A stretch of DNA of 64,000 nt, from assembly GCA_003139095.1 (NCBI GenBank), contig PLHW01000073.1, positions 66,473 to 130,472 of the forward strand, read 5' to 3'. Of this stretch, positions 50,215-58,467 are shown piece by piece (the stretch's first letter is position 1; every line of letters starts with the position of its first letter). The DNA is from Acidobacteriaceae bacterium. Its GTDB lineage: Bacteria > Acidobacteriota > Terriglobia > Terriglobales > Acidobacteriaceae. The notes beneath the pieces are model-generated. The model searched no databases and had not been told where the DNA came from. It was given only the letters and a program-made list of their open reading frames with translations. The position numbers were made by a program, and so were the translations under genes.

Positions 50215-51687
50215 ATGACTAAAGAATTCCTTGTCTACGGTGTTGCCCTGTTCCTCGTGTGGCTTGTGGCCATGCGCCTCGGCTCCAACAAAGCTCGCCA
50301 GGCGCTTTACCTCGTCGCCAGTTGGGCCTTTTATTACAGCTGGGGATCGTGGCTGATCGTCGTTCTCATTTTCAGTTCGCTCATGAACTACGCCCTCGGC
50401 GAATGGCTGAAAAAGAAGATTTCGGCCTCGCGTCTCTGGGTTGGCCTCCTCGCCAACATCGTGCTCCTCTGCGTGTTTAAGTATCTTCCGCTGCTCGGCG
50501 CCGCCGCAGCCGATGGCTCTCCGCTTGCCGCTTTCAAGCGTATTCTTTTTCCCATTGGCGTCTCCTTCTGGACCTTCGAAGCCCTCAGTTATCTGCTCGA
50601 AATTTACCGCGAAGAGGATCTCGACCCCACTCTCCTCGAGTTCTGCCTCTACATGTCCTTCTGGCCGACCGTGCTGCAAGGCCCCATTTGCCGCATGTCC
50701 AGCATGTTGCCGCAGTTTCGGCAAGACTGGGCCGTCAATCAGGAAGATCTGCGCACCGGCGTCCGCCGCCTCGCCATCGGCTGCATGATGGCCGCCCTTG
50801 GCATCCTCATGGCCGGCGGCCTCCACTCCGGCGCCGGCGTCGACGCCCTCTTCGACAATCCTCCCGCGCACTTCTCCGCCCTCGACGTCTGGCTCCTCAT
50901 CCTCGGCTACGGCTTCCAGCTCTACTTCAGCTTCTGCGGCTGGACCCACATGATGATTGGCGCTGCCCGCCTCTTCGGCCTTCAGTTGCACGAAAATTTC
51001 AACCGCCCCTATCTCTCCACCACGCCCTCCATGTTCTGGACGCGCTGGCACATGTCGCTCTCCTTCTGGATTCGCGACTTCCTCTTTCTCCCGCTCGCTA
51101 CCATCCGCCGCGAGGCCTGGTGGCGCAATCTCTCCCTCGTCATTGCCATGTTCGTCTTCGGCCTTTGGCACGGCGGCGCCCTTACCTTCATGATGTGGGG
51201 CACCTATCACGGCTGTCTCATGGTCATCCACCGCCAGTGGCAGGAGTTCCGCAAACGCGTGGGCTTTGAGTGGGCGGGCTTCTTCCCCTCGCTCATCTCC
51301 TGGTTCCTGACCTTCTCCGCCGTCTGCATCGGCTACATCTTCTTCCGCTCAGACACAGTGAAGCAGGCCGCCCGCATGCTCAAGGTCGTCGCCTCGCCCC
51401 ACGCCTATCGTCACATCACGCTCGACCGCAGCTTCTGCGTGATGACCCTCGTCGCCGCCGTCGGATATTTTGCCGTCATCGGCGGCGCCATGCTTTTGGA
51501 TCGCCTCGCCGAACGCGCACAGCAGCCCGCCGCTGGCGCCGGTCGCCTCGCCAGTTTCTTCGGACTTCTCGCGACCGAGCGCTGGGTGTGGATCACGCCC
51601 GTCGTGGTCGTGCTCGCTCTCTACTTGAGCGTGATGTTCCAACCTGGCCACGCCGAAACCGGCCCCGTGATGTATGCCCTGTTTTAG
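50215..51687 (+). CDS. MBOAT-family O-acyltransferase (AlgI-like)
   Basis: 490 residues with 10 or more membrane helices. Family motifs: LIVVLIFSSLMNYALG, SFWTFEALSYLLEIYR, FWTRWHMSLSFWIRDFLF and the catalytic His319 in FGLWHGGALTF. AlgI-type proteins pass acyl groups across the membrane to a periplasmic SGNH partner; the SGNH-like gene lies at 44.9-46.1 kb on the opposite strand. Acetylation of the exopolysaccharide is the simplest reading; other acyl groups are possible. It is a single-gene unit, ending in a 15-base repeat just after the stop. Confidence 0.88.
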   Translation: MTKEFLVYGVALFLVWLVAMRLGSNKARQALYLVASWAFYYSWGSWLIVVLIFSSLMNYALGEWLKKKISASRLWVGLLANIVLLCVFKYLPLLGAAAADGSPLAAFKRILFPIGVSFWTFEALSYLLEIYREEDLDPTLLEFCLYMSFWPTVLQGPICRMSSMLPQFRQDWAVNQEDLRTGVRRLAIGCMMAALGILMAGGLHSGAGVDALFDNPPAHFSALDVWLLILGYGFQLYFSFCGWTHMMIGAARLFGLQLHENFNRPYLSTTPSMFWTRWHMSLSFWIRDFLFLPLATIRREAWWRNLSLVIAMFVFGLWHGGALTFMMWGTYHGCLMVIHRQWQEFRKRVGFEWAGFFPSLISWFLTFSAVCIGYIFFRSDTVKQAARMLKVVASPHAYRHITLDRSFCVMTLVAAVGYFAVIGGAMLLDRLAERAQQPAAGAGRLASFFGLLATERWVWITPVVVVLALYLSVMFQPGHAETGPVMYALF

Positions 51688-51689
51688 GC

Positions 51690-51734
51690 GAGGACGTTCT
51701 AACCGAGAATGTTCCAACCGAGGATGCTCTAACC
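51690..51734. repeat. 15-base tandem repeat after the MBOAT gene
   Basis: Three units: GAGGACGTTCTAACC, GAGAATGTTCCAACC and GAGGATGCTCTAACC, starting two bases after the stop codon. The remainder of the 375-base spacer to 52062 shows no gene. Confidence 0.8.
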
Positions 51735-52062
51735 GATGTGTGCCTTGCCGCCAGTCTCCCATCGACTGCACCACTACCGGGCCATATCTCCCAAACCTCT
51801 CCGGCCTTACACTATCTCTATAAAGCCAGGCAGAAAAATGCTGACGATTCGATCGCAACGGTTGTCCTGATTCCTGAACTGGAACGACTGTGTATCGATT
51901 TTGTAAATGTTTTGAGCGCTGCCGTGTGACTCCTCTGTTAGGATCACTGGTTCGCTCGCTCACTGGCTGATGACTCCTGGTTATGGTTTTGAAGGGCCGG
52001 ATGCTTCGACCTAGCTACCGGCTTTGCACTTTTAACTCTCAGGCCTGCGCGTAGGAGATGTC

Positions 52063-52977
52063 TTGAAAGACCGTGCGATAAGTCATGCACCGCGTCGGAG
52101 ACGAAGTTGGTACCGGCGTCAACTGCGCATTCAGCGTACCGTCGCAACCGTTGTTCTATTTACCCTCATCGCCGTCGTCTGCGCCCTCAATGTCTCTCGC
52201 TTCTCCTCCCATGGCCGCTACTCGTCGCTGGTTTCCGCTGGCCTTCTGCCCGGGCGCGCCAATCTTCACCCCAATCTCGCCTTTCCTCCTCCGTCCGGCG
52301 TCAGGCGCCATAAATATGTTTCCCGCATTCCCGGCATCTATCCCTACTCGGTCGTCCCCGGAGGCGTGAAGGATATCCAGTCCCTCCGCCGCGCCGCCTC
52401 CCACGATGCCGCCGTCGCTCGCCACTTCTCTCGTTTCGATTTCAAGCATGCCCGCATCGAGCGCGTCACCACGCCCCGCGAAGTCTATGTCTCCTACCGC
52501 ATTCGCGACACCGTCTTCTGGACCCACCGCAAGATTCGCCTGCGCGCCGGCGAATTGCTCCTCACCGATGGCAACATCGCCGCCCGCCTCAAGTGCGGCA
52601 ACCAGATCTCTGACACCGCCAAGCCCGACGTCTCCGACGAGGAGCCGCAGGAAGACATTCTCGATCAGCCCGTCGCCTACGACGCTCCCGCTCCGCCATT
52701 TTCCGTGCGTCCCACGATCGAGCTCCCCGATCTGCCCGTCGGCTCGCCCATCGCGTCCTCCGGCCTCGGTGGTGGATTTTCCTTCCCCTACGCTCCCATC
52801 GGTGGCGGCCCACCCGTCGGAATCTGCCGCACCAAGGATGGCAAGATCGACAAGCGTTGCGAGCCTAAGCACAAAAAGCCCGTAATCCCCGAGCCGTCGA
52901 CCTTTATTCTGTTCGCCGCCGGCCTCGCCTTGGTCGCCTCGCAATATAAATCCCTCCGCCCAAGCGCCATAGCCTAA
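52063..52977 (+). CDS. PEP-CTERM protein of unknown function
   Basis: 304 residues, TTG start with AGGAG at 52053-52057. An N-terminal Arg-rich stretch and a hydrophobic segment (about residues 27-42) target it for export. Residues about 75-180 (SVVPGGVKDIQSL, YVSYRIRDTVFWTHRKIRL, LLTDGNIAARLKCGNQIS) resemble a domain I recall from other acidobacterial PEP-CTERM proteins. The C-terminus PVIPEPSTFILFAAGLALVAS followed by QYKSLR is a PEP-CTERM sorting signal: PEP motif, helix, basic tail. It should be cleaved by an exosortase; none is encoded here. A small Pro-rich stretch with VICR-type Cys residues lies before the signal. Confidence 0.83.
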   Translation: MKDRAISHAPRRRRSWYRRQLRIQRTVATVVLFTLIAVVCALNVSRFSSHGRYSSLVSAGLLPGRANLHPNLAFPPPSGVRRHKYVSRIPGIYPYSVVPGGVKDIQSLRRAASHDAAVARHFSRFDFKHARIERVTTPREVYVSYRIRDTVFWTHRKIRLRAGELLLTDGNIAARLKCGNQISDTAKPDVSDEEPQEDILDQPVAYDAPAPPFSVRPTIELPDLPVGSPIASSGLGGGFSFPYAPIGGGPPVGICRTKDGKIDKRCEPKHKKPVIPEPSTFILFAAGLALVASQYKSLRPSAIA

Positions 52978-52997
52978 GCATCGCCAAAACCACGTAG

Positions 52998-53200
52998 GAC
53001 AGCCGCTTTCAGCACTCAGCTCCAAGCTCTCAGTTCCAAGCTCTCAGTTCCAAGGAAGAGAGTCGCTTTTTTGCTCTTCCGTGGCCGAGCTCTTTTTTTT
53101 CAGGGATTCACACAGATTTACGCGGATGGAGCTTTTCTTCTCGATCATTCGCCAGGCGGCTGAGAGCAGAGAGCTTGGAGCAGAGAGCTAAGAGCTTATG
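52998..53200. repeat. Nested palindromic intergenic element, copy 2
   Basis: Outer arms have a perfect 13-base inverted pair (53019-53031 and 53169-53181) within CTCAGTTCCAAG / GAGAGCTTGGAG arrays. A GGAAGAG/CTCTTCC hairpin lies at 53054-53080, and the core TTGCTCTTC ... GATTCACACAGATTTACGCGG ... GATCATT matches copy 1 near 32.9 kb, but one inner arm is missing. Confidence 0.75.
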
Positions 53201-53233
53201 TGGTACCAACATACCATGGTACACTAATACCAT
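53201..53233. promoter_or_regulatory. Possible operator before the RHH-like gene
   Basis: TGGTACCA (53201-53208) and TACCATGGTA (53212-53221) are perfect palindromes with a partial third TACCAT (53228-53233). They end at the ATG of the RHH-like gene, a plausible autoregulation site. Confidence 0.4.
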
Positions 53234-53234
53234 C

Positions 53235-53630
53235 ATGACCAATTCCAATCTCCAAATCCACCGCATCCAAACCGGCGTCCGCATCGAGAAGCGCATCCTC
53301 AAAGTCCTCAAAGCCTTCGCCGAATTCCACGACCTCAGCCTCGGAGACCTCCTCGAAGGCATCGTGCTTCACGCCTTCGACGGCAAAACTCCTTTCAGCG
53401 CGGCCTCGCTCGCCCGCATCCAGGAACTCAAAAAGTTCTACGGCCTCGATCTCGACTCCCGCGCCAGCCACCACCTCATCGAAGTACCGTCCCATGCCGC
53501 ACCCGCGCCAGCCGCAAAAAAAGCGAACGCCGCTTTGACAGCGCAGAAGACAGCGCAGAAGACAGCGCAGAAGGCGGCGCAGAAGGCAGCGGGGAAGACA
53601 ACCCCGAAGAAAAAGGCGGCCAGATCATGA
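53235..53630 (+). CDS. Ribbon-helix-helix-like small protein with Lys/Ala-rich tail
   Basis: 131 residues, ATG 53235. Residues 10-45 (TGVRIEKRILKVLKAFAEFHDLSLGDLLEGIVL) look like a ribbon-helix-helix/CopG DNA-binding domain. A short conserved middle (FSAASLARIQELKKFYGLDLD) follows. The C-terminal 40 residues consist of TAQK/AAQK units and KKKAARS, a histone-H1-like tail encoded by 12-base repeats. The next gene overlaps as ATGA, so the pair is translated together. A regulator or nucleoid-associated role is inferred from fold only. Confidence 0.65.
   Translation: MTNSNLQIHRIQTGVRIEKRILKVLKAFAEFHDLSLGDLLEGIVLHAFDGKTPFSAASLARIQELKKFYGLDLDSRASHHLIEVPSHAAPAPAAKKANAALTAQKTAQKTAQKAAQKAAGKTTPKKKAARS
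53538..53597 (+). repeat. 12-base coding tandem repeat
   Basis: ACAGCGCAGAAG three times, then GCGGCGCAGAAG and GCAGCGGGGAAG, encoding the TAQK/AAQK/AAGK tail. Copy number is likely to vary. Confidence 0.85.
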
Positions 53631-54097
53631 GCGCCGCATCCCCGCCGCCCCATGCACTCGCGCCGCTGAGCGACGCCGCCCGCCTCGTCTCCGACTTCGA
53701 GCAAGGTCGCGTCCCCGGAGACTTTCATCACGCCGACCACGTCCGCGTCGCCTTCGCCTACGTGTCGGAACTCCCGCTGCTCGACGCGATTGCTAAATTC
53801 TCCGCCGCCCTCCGCCGCTTCGCCACCGGCCGCGGCAAGCCCAATCTCTACCACCAGACCATTACTTGGGCCTATCTCCTCATCATCGCCGAGCGCATAG
53901 CGCGAGCCGGATCGCCGCATTCATGGGAAGATTTTGCCGCGAACAATCCCGATGTCCTAATGTGGAAAGGCGGCGTCCTCGACCGCCATTACAAGAAGTC
54001 AACCCTGGACTCGGACTTGGCAAAGAAAGTATTCGTGCTCCCAGATCGCGCCCCCGGAAGTACTTCTCCGGCAGCAAGCCTGAGAGCTTGGAGCTGA
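53627..54097 (+). CDS. Conserved protein of unknown function
   Basis: 156 residues, ATG 53627 overlapping the RHH-like stop. The conserved core FHHADHVRVAFAYVSELPLLDAI, then LYHQTITWAYLLIIAERI and NPDVLMWKGGVLDRHYKKSTLDSDLAKKVFVLPDR, is a small helical domain that I recall from many soil bacteria, without a named function. The histidines in HHADH could bind a metal. The last 20 residues run into the following word repeat, so the C-terminus may be recently altered. Coupling with the RHH-like gene suggests joint action. Confidence 0.65.
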   Translation: MSAASPPPHALAPLSDAARLVSDFEQGRVPGDFHHADHVRVAFAYVSELPLLDAIAKFSAALRRFATGRGKPNLYHQTITWAYLLIIAERIARAGSPHSWEDFAANNPDVLMWKGGVLDRHYKKSTLDSDLAKKVFVLPDRAPGSTSPAASLRAWS

Positions 54098-54205
54098 GAG
54101 CTAAGAACTAAAAAGCCCACCCAAACCAGAAGAACCTCTGGTAAGGGTGGGCATGTCACATGCTTCAACTGACAACTGACAACTGACAACTGAAAACTGA
54201 AAACT
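54082..54205. repeat. Word repeat around a terminator hairpin
   Basis: Spacer between convergent genes. Left: GAGCTTGGAGCTGAGAGC words. Centre: a hairpin (see next entry). Right: CAACTGACAACTGACAACTG followed by AAAACTGAAAACTG. It belongs to the same family as the arrays at 24.0, 32.8 and 59.9 kb. Confidence 0.7.
54115..54152. terminator. Bidirectional terminator hairpin
   Basis: GCCCACCC-AA-ACCAGA / TCTGGT-AA-GGGTGGGC: an 8-base and a 6-base stem separated by an AA/AA internal loop, 6-base loop. It lies between convergent genes. Confidence 0.7.
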
Positions 54206-54206
54206 G

Positions 54207-56228
54207 CTACTCCGAGCTCCCTGCGTCCGCAGCCGCGCTCACCGGTTCGCCTTCCGGTTGTAGAACGACCCCGTCAAACGGCGTCGCCCCGATAAACCGT
54301 CCGCCGACCACGTTCACCCGGCGCAGCGGAAAGCCACTGTCCGGACCGCGCTGCCACGTGTGCCCGCCGTCCATGCTCTCGAAAATCACGCCCGTCGCGT
54401 CGCTCGTCGCGAGCAGCCGTTTGTGCGTAGTGTCAAAGCTGACAGACGTGATGTCCTTGTCGGGCAACCCATTCACCACGTGCTGCCACGTCGTTCCGCC
54501 GTCGTCGCTGCGGTACGCGCCTTCGCGCGAGGCCACGATAAAATTCCCGTCCGGCGAAATTGCCGCTCCCCCGATGCGCACCACCGTTGCCGGCAGCCCA
54601 GCCCGTTTCCAGGTCGCGCCGCTGTCGTCCGAGACCATCACGTTCGACCGCGTCGCCGCCACAATCATGTCACCCTGCTCGCGCACCGTCACGAACGCGT
54701 CGCGTCCCACGCCGGTCTCGAGCTTCCAGATTTTGCCTTCATCCTTGCTGGCATAAATCCCCGTGTTGGTCGCGGCCAGCCAGCGATGCGGCCCCAGTTC
54801 CAAGTCGTTCACCCGCGCTTCCAGTTCCGACTTTTTGTACGTCGTCATCGTCACCGGCTTCTTCACGCCCTTGCGATACACCGTCTTCGTCTCTTCCGCC
54901 GCCACCACGTTCATCGGGTGCCACTCGCTGCCGTTGTGCTCCAGGTAAAAGACGCCTTTGTTCGTTCCGGCAACAATCGTCCCATTCGACGCCTGCTTCA
55001 GTGCAAATACGTCGCGCCCGTCTAGGCCCGTCGCCTTCTGCGTCCAGTGCTGCCCGTCGTCGTGCGAATAGAAAACGCCGCCGTACTCGCGGTCATTCAC
55101 CACGCCCACGTACAGCGTCGACGGATTCTCCTTGTCCACCAGCAGCGCCGAAACATAGCGGTGCACATATCCGTGGTTCGACGTGCTCCACGTGGCCGCG
55201 CCGTTCGTCGACGCCATCACGCCGCTGCGATCCGTCGCAATCAGCACGTGATTCGAATCCCGCGGATCGATGAACACGTCGTTGACCACCACTTCCTCGC
55301 TCGATACCCGCTTCCACGATTTGCCCAGATCGACCGTCTTCCACAGGCCCTCGGTCGTTCCCGCGTACACGATGTTTTCGTTCGTCGGATCCTGCTTCAG
55401 CACGCGCGTCCGCCGCGCCGTAAACGGAATCCCCTGAATCTTCGAGAACTGGTTGCCCGCGCTTTCGCTCTTATAAATTCCCGAGCACGCGCTCGCAAAC
55501 ACCACCTGCGGGTTGTCGTGGTCGACGATCACCGAGAATACATCCGAGTCGTCGATCATTCCTTTATTAATGTGCTGCCAGTTCGCCCCCGCGTCGCTCG
55601 TCTTCCACGCCAGGTGCCACGTTCCGGCGTACACCGTGTTCGCGTCCTTCGGATCGACCGCGATCGATTCAATGTTCTTGATCTCCGCGGAACCCGCCGG
55701 AGACAGCCGCTCCCACGTGTTGCCTCCATCTTTCGTTCGATACGCGCCGTCCAGCGCCCCCGCTACCAGCACGCTCGAATTGCCGTGAAACATGGCCAGC
55801 CCGCGAATCGACTTGCCGTGCATCGCCGGCAGCGTCTGCCAGCTCTGCCCGCCGTCGCTCGTGCGGAATACCTCACCCACCTGCTGGCTCGACAGACTCC
55901 ACGCCGAAACGTAAATGCGCTGCGAATTCTGCGGATCGATCAGGATATGGTCCAGCACGTAGTCGTCCCCGCCCAGGCTCGCCATGCGCGCCCAACTCTT
56001 CCCCCCGTCCTGGCTCGCAAACATCTGGCCCGTGCTCGTGCCCAAAAGAATGTGGTCGGGATTATGCGCGTCGTAGGCAAAGCTGCGCGCATCGCCTCCA
56101 TCCGGCCCCAACACCTGCCAGGGGCTCGCGGCAAATAGACTCGTGCTCAACAAAACGATAGCGGCTAGCAGCCACAACCGCGGCTGCGGACTGGTGCGGA
56201 ATGCGCGGCGTCTCACCCTTTGCTCCAT
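54207..56228 (-). CDS. Secreted BNR/YCF48-type beta-propeller protein
   Basis: 673 residues with a signal peptide (LLAAIVLLSTSLFAA). The body is built of repeated blades with S/TxDGGxSW motifs (SQDGGKSW, TSDGGQSW, TKDGGNTW, SHDDGQHW, SDDSGATW, SDDGGTTW, SMDGGHTW), characteristic of sialidase/photosystem-assembly-type propellers. No catalytic sialidase residues (RIP motif, Asp/Tyr/Glu set) are evident, so it is probably a structural or binding protein at the surface. It is a single-gene unit flanked by hairpins. Function unknown. Confidence 0.8.
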   Translation of the reverse strand: MEQRVRRRAFRTSPQPRLWLLAAIVLLSTSLFAASPWQVLGPDGGDARSFAYDAHNPDHILLGTSTGQMFASQDGGKSWARMASLGGDDYVLDHILIDPQNSQRIYVSAWSLSSQQVGEVFRTSDGGQSWQTLPAMHGKSIRGLAMFHGNSSVLVAGALDGAYRTKDGGNTWERLSPAGSAEIKNIESIAVDPKDANTVYAGTWHLAWKTSDAGANWQHINKGMIDDSDVFSVIVDHDNPQVVFASACSGIYKSESAGNQFSKIQGIPFTARRTRVLKQDPTNENIVYAGTTEGLWKTVDLGKSWKRVSSEEVVVNDVFIDPRDSNHVLIATDRSGVMASTNGAATWSTSNHGYVHRYVSALLVDKENPSTLYVGVVNDREYGGVFYSHDDGQHWTQKATGLDGRDVFALKQASNGTIVAGTNKGVFYLEHNGSEWHPMNVVAAEETKTVYRKGVKKPVTMTTYKKSELEARVNDLELGPHRWLAATNTGIYASKDEGKIWKLETGVGRDAFVTVREQGDMIVAATRSNVMVSDDSGATWKRAGLPATVVRIGGAAISPDGNFIVASREGAYRSDDGGTTWQHVVNGLPDKDITSVSFDTTHKRLLATSDATGVIFESMDGGHTWQRGPDSGFPLRRVNVVGGRFIGATPFDGVVLQPEGEPVSAAADAGSSE

Positions 56229-56323
56229 AAGTTGATTGTGACCTCTGCGAACGATTTTCGCCTTGCGCCCCAGACTGACAGGCTACCACGACCCGCCGCA
56301 AGGTTACCGAAGATGGGAAATAG

Positions 56324-56355
56324 AAAGGCCAGTAGGGCGAACCCTACCGGCCTTT
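56324..56355 (-). terminator. Terminator of the OmpA-family gene
   Basis: AAAGGCC-A-GTAGGG / CCCTAC-C-GGCCTTT with a CGAA loop (13 paired bases, one mismatch). On the minus strand it is followed by CTATTTCCC. It lies 44 bases after the stop at 56400. Confidence 0.75.
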
Positions 56356-56399
56356 AGTTTGCCTTTGTAGCGACCGCTCAACTTCGAGCTATCCTCTCG

Positions 56400-58028
56400 C
56401 TACTCCGCCTTCTTCTTTGCGGCCTTCTTCGCCGCCGGCTTCGGATGATCCGGAATCGCCTTCACCTTGGCCTCGTCGACCGGTGTGGTCGAACCCGCCC
56501 CGGGATAGCTCGCCCCTGCCGGAATAATCCACTGCTCGGTTGTCATCGTGCCTTCGTTGCCCGTACGGGTTTCGATGCGGCTCGGGTCGATATGCTGTTT
56601 GGCTTCGCCCTCGGTGAGGTAGTACTTCACGTCCACCGCGCGCTCGGCTGCCAGGTTCTTGCGCTTGGAGTGCTTGATTTCCTTCTCCTCGGCATTGCCC
56701 ACAACCACCAGCTTCGCATCCGGATCCTGCTGCAACTTCGCCGCTACGTCATCCAGCATCGCCTTGCACGTGTTATCCACACGCCATGGCTTCTTCTCGT
56801 TCGGGTAGTCGCACTGGTTCACCTTGCTCGCCTGCGGCGGCGGAGGTGGCGGATTCTCGATCGTCACCGACGCCGAGCTCGACGCCGTCAACCCTCGCGA
56901 ATCCGTACAGGTTGCGCGAATCGTAATCGGTCCCGACGACGCTCCGGCCGTGCTCAACGTGGCCGTGTTGCCGCTGCCCGAGAGGCTTCCGCCCGTCGAA
57001 GTCCATCCTCCCACCGTCACCGGCACGTTGTCCGGGCTGGTGCAGGTGCAGCTGATCCTCGAGGACGTTCCCGCCTGTACCATGGTCGGGTTCGCCGAGC
57101 ACGAAATCTGCGGTGGATTCTTTGGCGGCTCCTTCACCGTGAAGTTCGCGGTGCAGCTCGCCGTATTATTCTTTTTCGCTTTGGCGTCGGTCACCGTCGC
57201 GGTCGCCGTGTAGCTTCCGCCGGCAACTCCGTTCGTGTCGATGGTCGCGCCGGTATCCTTGCCTTCAATTTTTCCGCCGCTGCTCGACCACGCATAGCTC
57301 AGCGTGTGCTTCGCATTGAAGTTGCTCGCCGCCACCGTCACATGCACGGGCTCGCCCACCATCACTTCAGGGTTCTGCACCGAGCACGCCGCCGCCGGCG
57401 TCAGCGCTACTTCTTCTCCACCAAAAGTGAAGACAAATCCGGTGCGCAGCCGCACGCCGTCAAAATCGTGCCGCCGCAGGTCGGGGTACGTCTCCGGCAC
57501 AATGCTCCCAAACCCATGGTGCGCGCCCACGAAGTCCGCCTCAAACAGACGGAACTTGAACTGGTGCGTCACCTTCAAATCCATGCCGCCGCCCAGTACC
57601 GTTCCCACTCCGTAGTTTCCTCGGTTGTCCTTCACGCCCATGTAATTCAGGCTCAACAGCGTATGAATGAAGAAGTCCACGCCCTCGGCACGATACATCA
57701 GCCGCGGTCCGATGCTGGCTTCCTGCTCGTTCATGCTGTGGCCCCAGTTAATGCCGTAATCCGCTTCACCCGCCAGCCAGCGGTTGAAGTTATACGCGCC
57801 TGCCACGCCGAATCCTGCCGGCAGCGATGGCCCACGCACCGTTATCACATTGCCATTCGCATCCAGGCGCGCTACGTCTCCGCCCACGTTCAGCCATTGA
57901 TACCCAACGAAGACGTCTCCCTTGGGTACTGCTTCATCTTGTGCGCTCATGCAAATCGGCAGCGCGATCAATACTGCGAGTATCAGCGCAACCTTCGCGC
58001 TTCCATTAGCTTTTTGCCAACGAGACAT
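56400..58028 (-). CDS. OmpA-family outer-membrane protein with Ig/PKD-like middle
   Basis: 542 residues from ATG 58028 (GGAGGAG just ahead), giving the signal peptide ALILAVLIALPICMSAQ; the frame extends 71 codons upstream without sense. Residues about 30-200 look like a porin-type beta-barrel (VFVGYQWLNVGGD, YGINWGHSMNEQEAS, FFIHTLLSLNYMGV, RLRTGFVFTFGG). PKD/Ig-like units with several Cys (ACSVQNPEVMVGEPV, ISCSANPTMVQAG) follow to about 400. The C-terminal part (NTCKAMLDDVAAKLQQDPDAKLVVVGNAE, KNLAAERAVDVKYYL) is OmpA-like, with the usual peptidoglycan-binding ER-A segment. A Lys/Ala-rich tail ends it. Confidence 0.82.
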   Translation of the reverse strand: MSRWQKANGSAKVALILAVLIALPICMSAQDEAVPKGDVFVGYQWLNVGGDVARLDANGNVITVRGPSLPAGFGVAGAYNFNRWLAGEADYGINWGHSMNEQEASIGPRLMYRAEGVDFFIHTLLSLNYMGVKDNRGNYGVGTVLGGGMDLKVTHQFKFRLFEADFVGAHHGFGSIVPETYPDLRRHDFDGVRLRTGFVFTFGGEEVALTPAAACSVQNPEVMVGEPVHVTVAASNFNAKHTLSYAWSSSGGKIEGKDTGATIDTNGVAGGSYTATATVTDAKAKKNNTASCTANFTVKEPPKNPPQISCSANPTMVQAGTSSRISCTCTSPDNVPVTVGGWTSTGGSLSGSGNTATLSTAGASSGPITIRATCTDSRGLTASSSASVTIENPPPPPPQASKVNQCDYPNEKKPWRVDNTCKAMLDDVAAKLQQDPDAKLVVVGNAEEKEIKHSKRKNLAAERAVDVKYYLTEGEAKQHIDPSRIETRTGNEGTMTTEQWIIPAGASYPGAGSTTPVDEAKVKAIPDHPKPAAKKAAKKKAE

Positions 58029-58467
58029 ATCTCCTCCGAATCGAATCTTTTTGAGATTATCGAGTAAAGCTAAAACGTAATAATGACCGACCCGACAACG
58101 GTTCACAGAAAGGTTCCCGCAAACAAAGACTGCCGCAAAAGGCCCTGTGAACAAAGCCTCTAACAACAGAGAATGCTGCAAACAAAGGATGATACAGCAA
58201 ATGGCCGCTTTTGCAAACCAATCGCCATCGATTGGGTACAATCTTTTTCAACAAATTAACCCGCATCGCTTCCCCCCAGGCAAATCAAAGCCTGCGCCCC
58301 GCGCGGTTTTTAGCCACAGTCTCAAATTGATATTCGCAAATTGCAGGGCCGCATCCTGCCGTCAGTCGCGCCCGCGTCTCGCCCTCGGCGCGGCCAGCGC
58401 GGTCTCGCACCGCCCACCTCCGGTTGCACCCCAACCTTCTTCCCTGAATAATGTTCCCAAGGAGTCT
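58029..58467. other. 439-base divergent spacer
   Basis: It is the leader of both the OmpA-family and response-regulator genes. CAATCG-CCAT-CGATTG is a small inverted repeat near 58220. The response regulator's frame is open back to 58147, but the composition before 58468 is not protein-like and AAGGAG lies next to ATG 58468. No sigma-54 or sigma-70 box stands out. Confidence 0.5.

Noticed and set aside
51690..51929. Frame continuing after the MBOAT stop as a small protein
   Set aside because: It begins with the 15-base repeat and has no start signal or family character.
58147..58467. N-terminal extension of the response regulator
   Set aside because: The frame is open but low in protein character, and AAGGAG with ATG 58468 gives a standard receiver-domain start.
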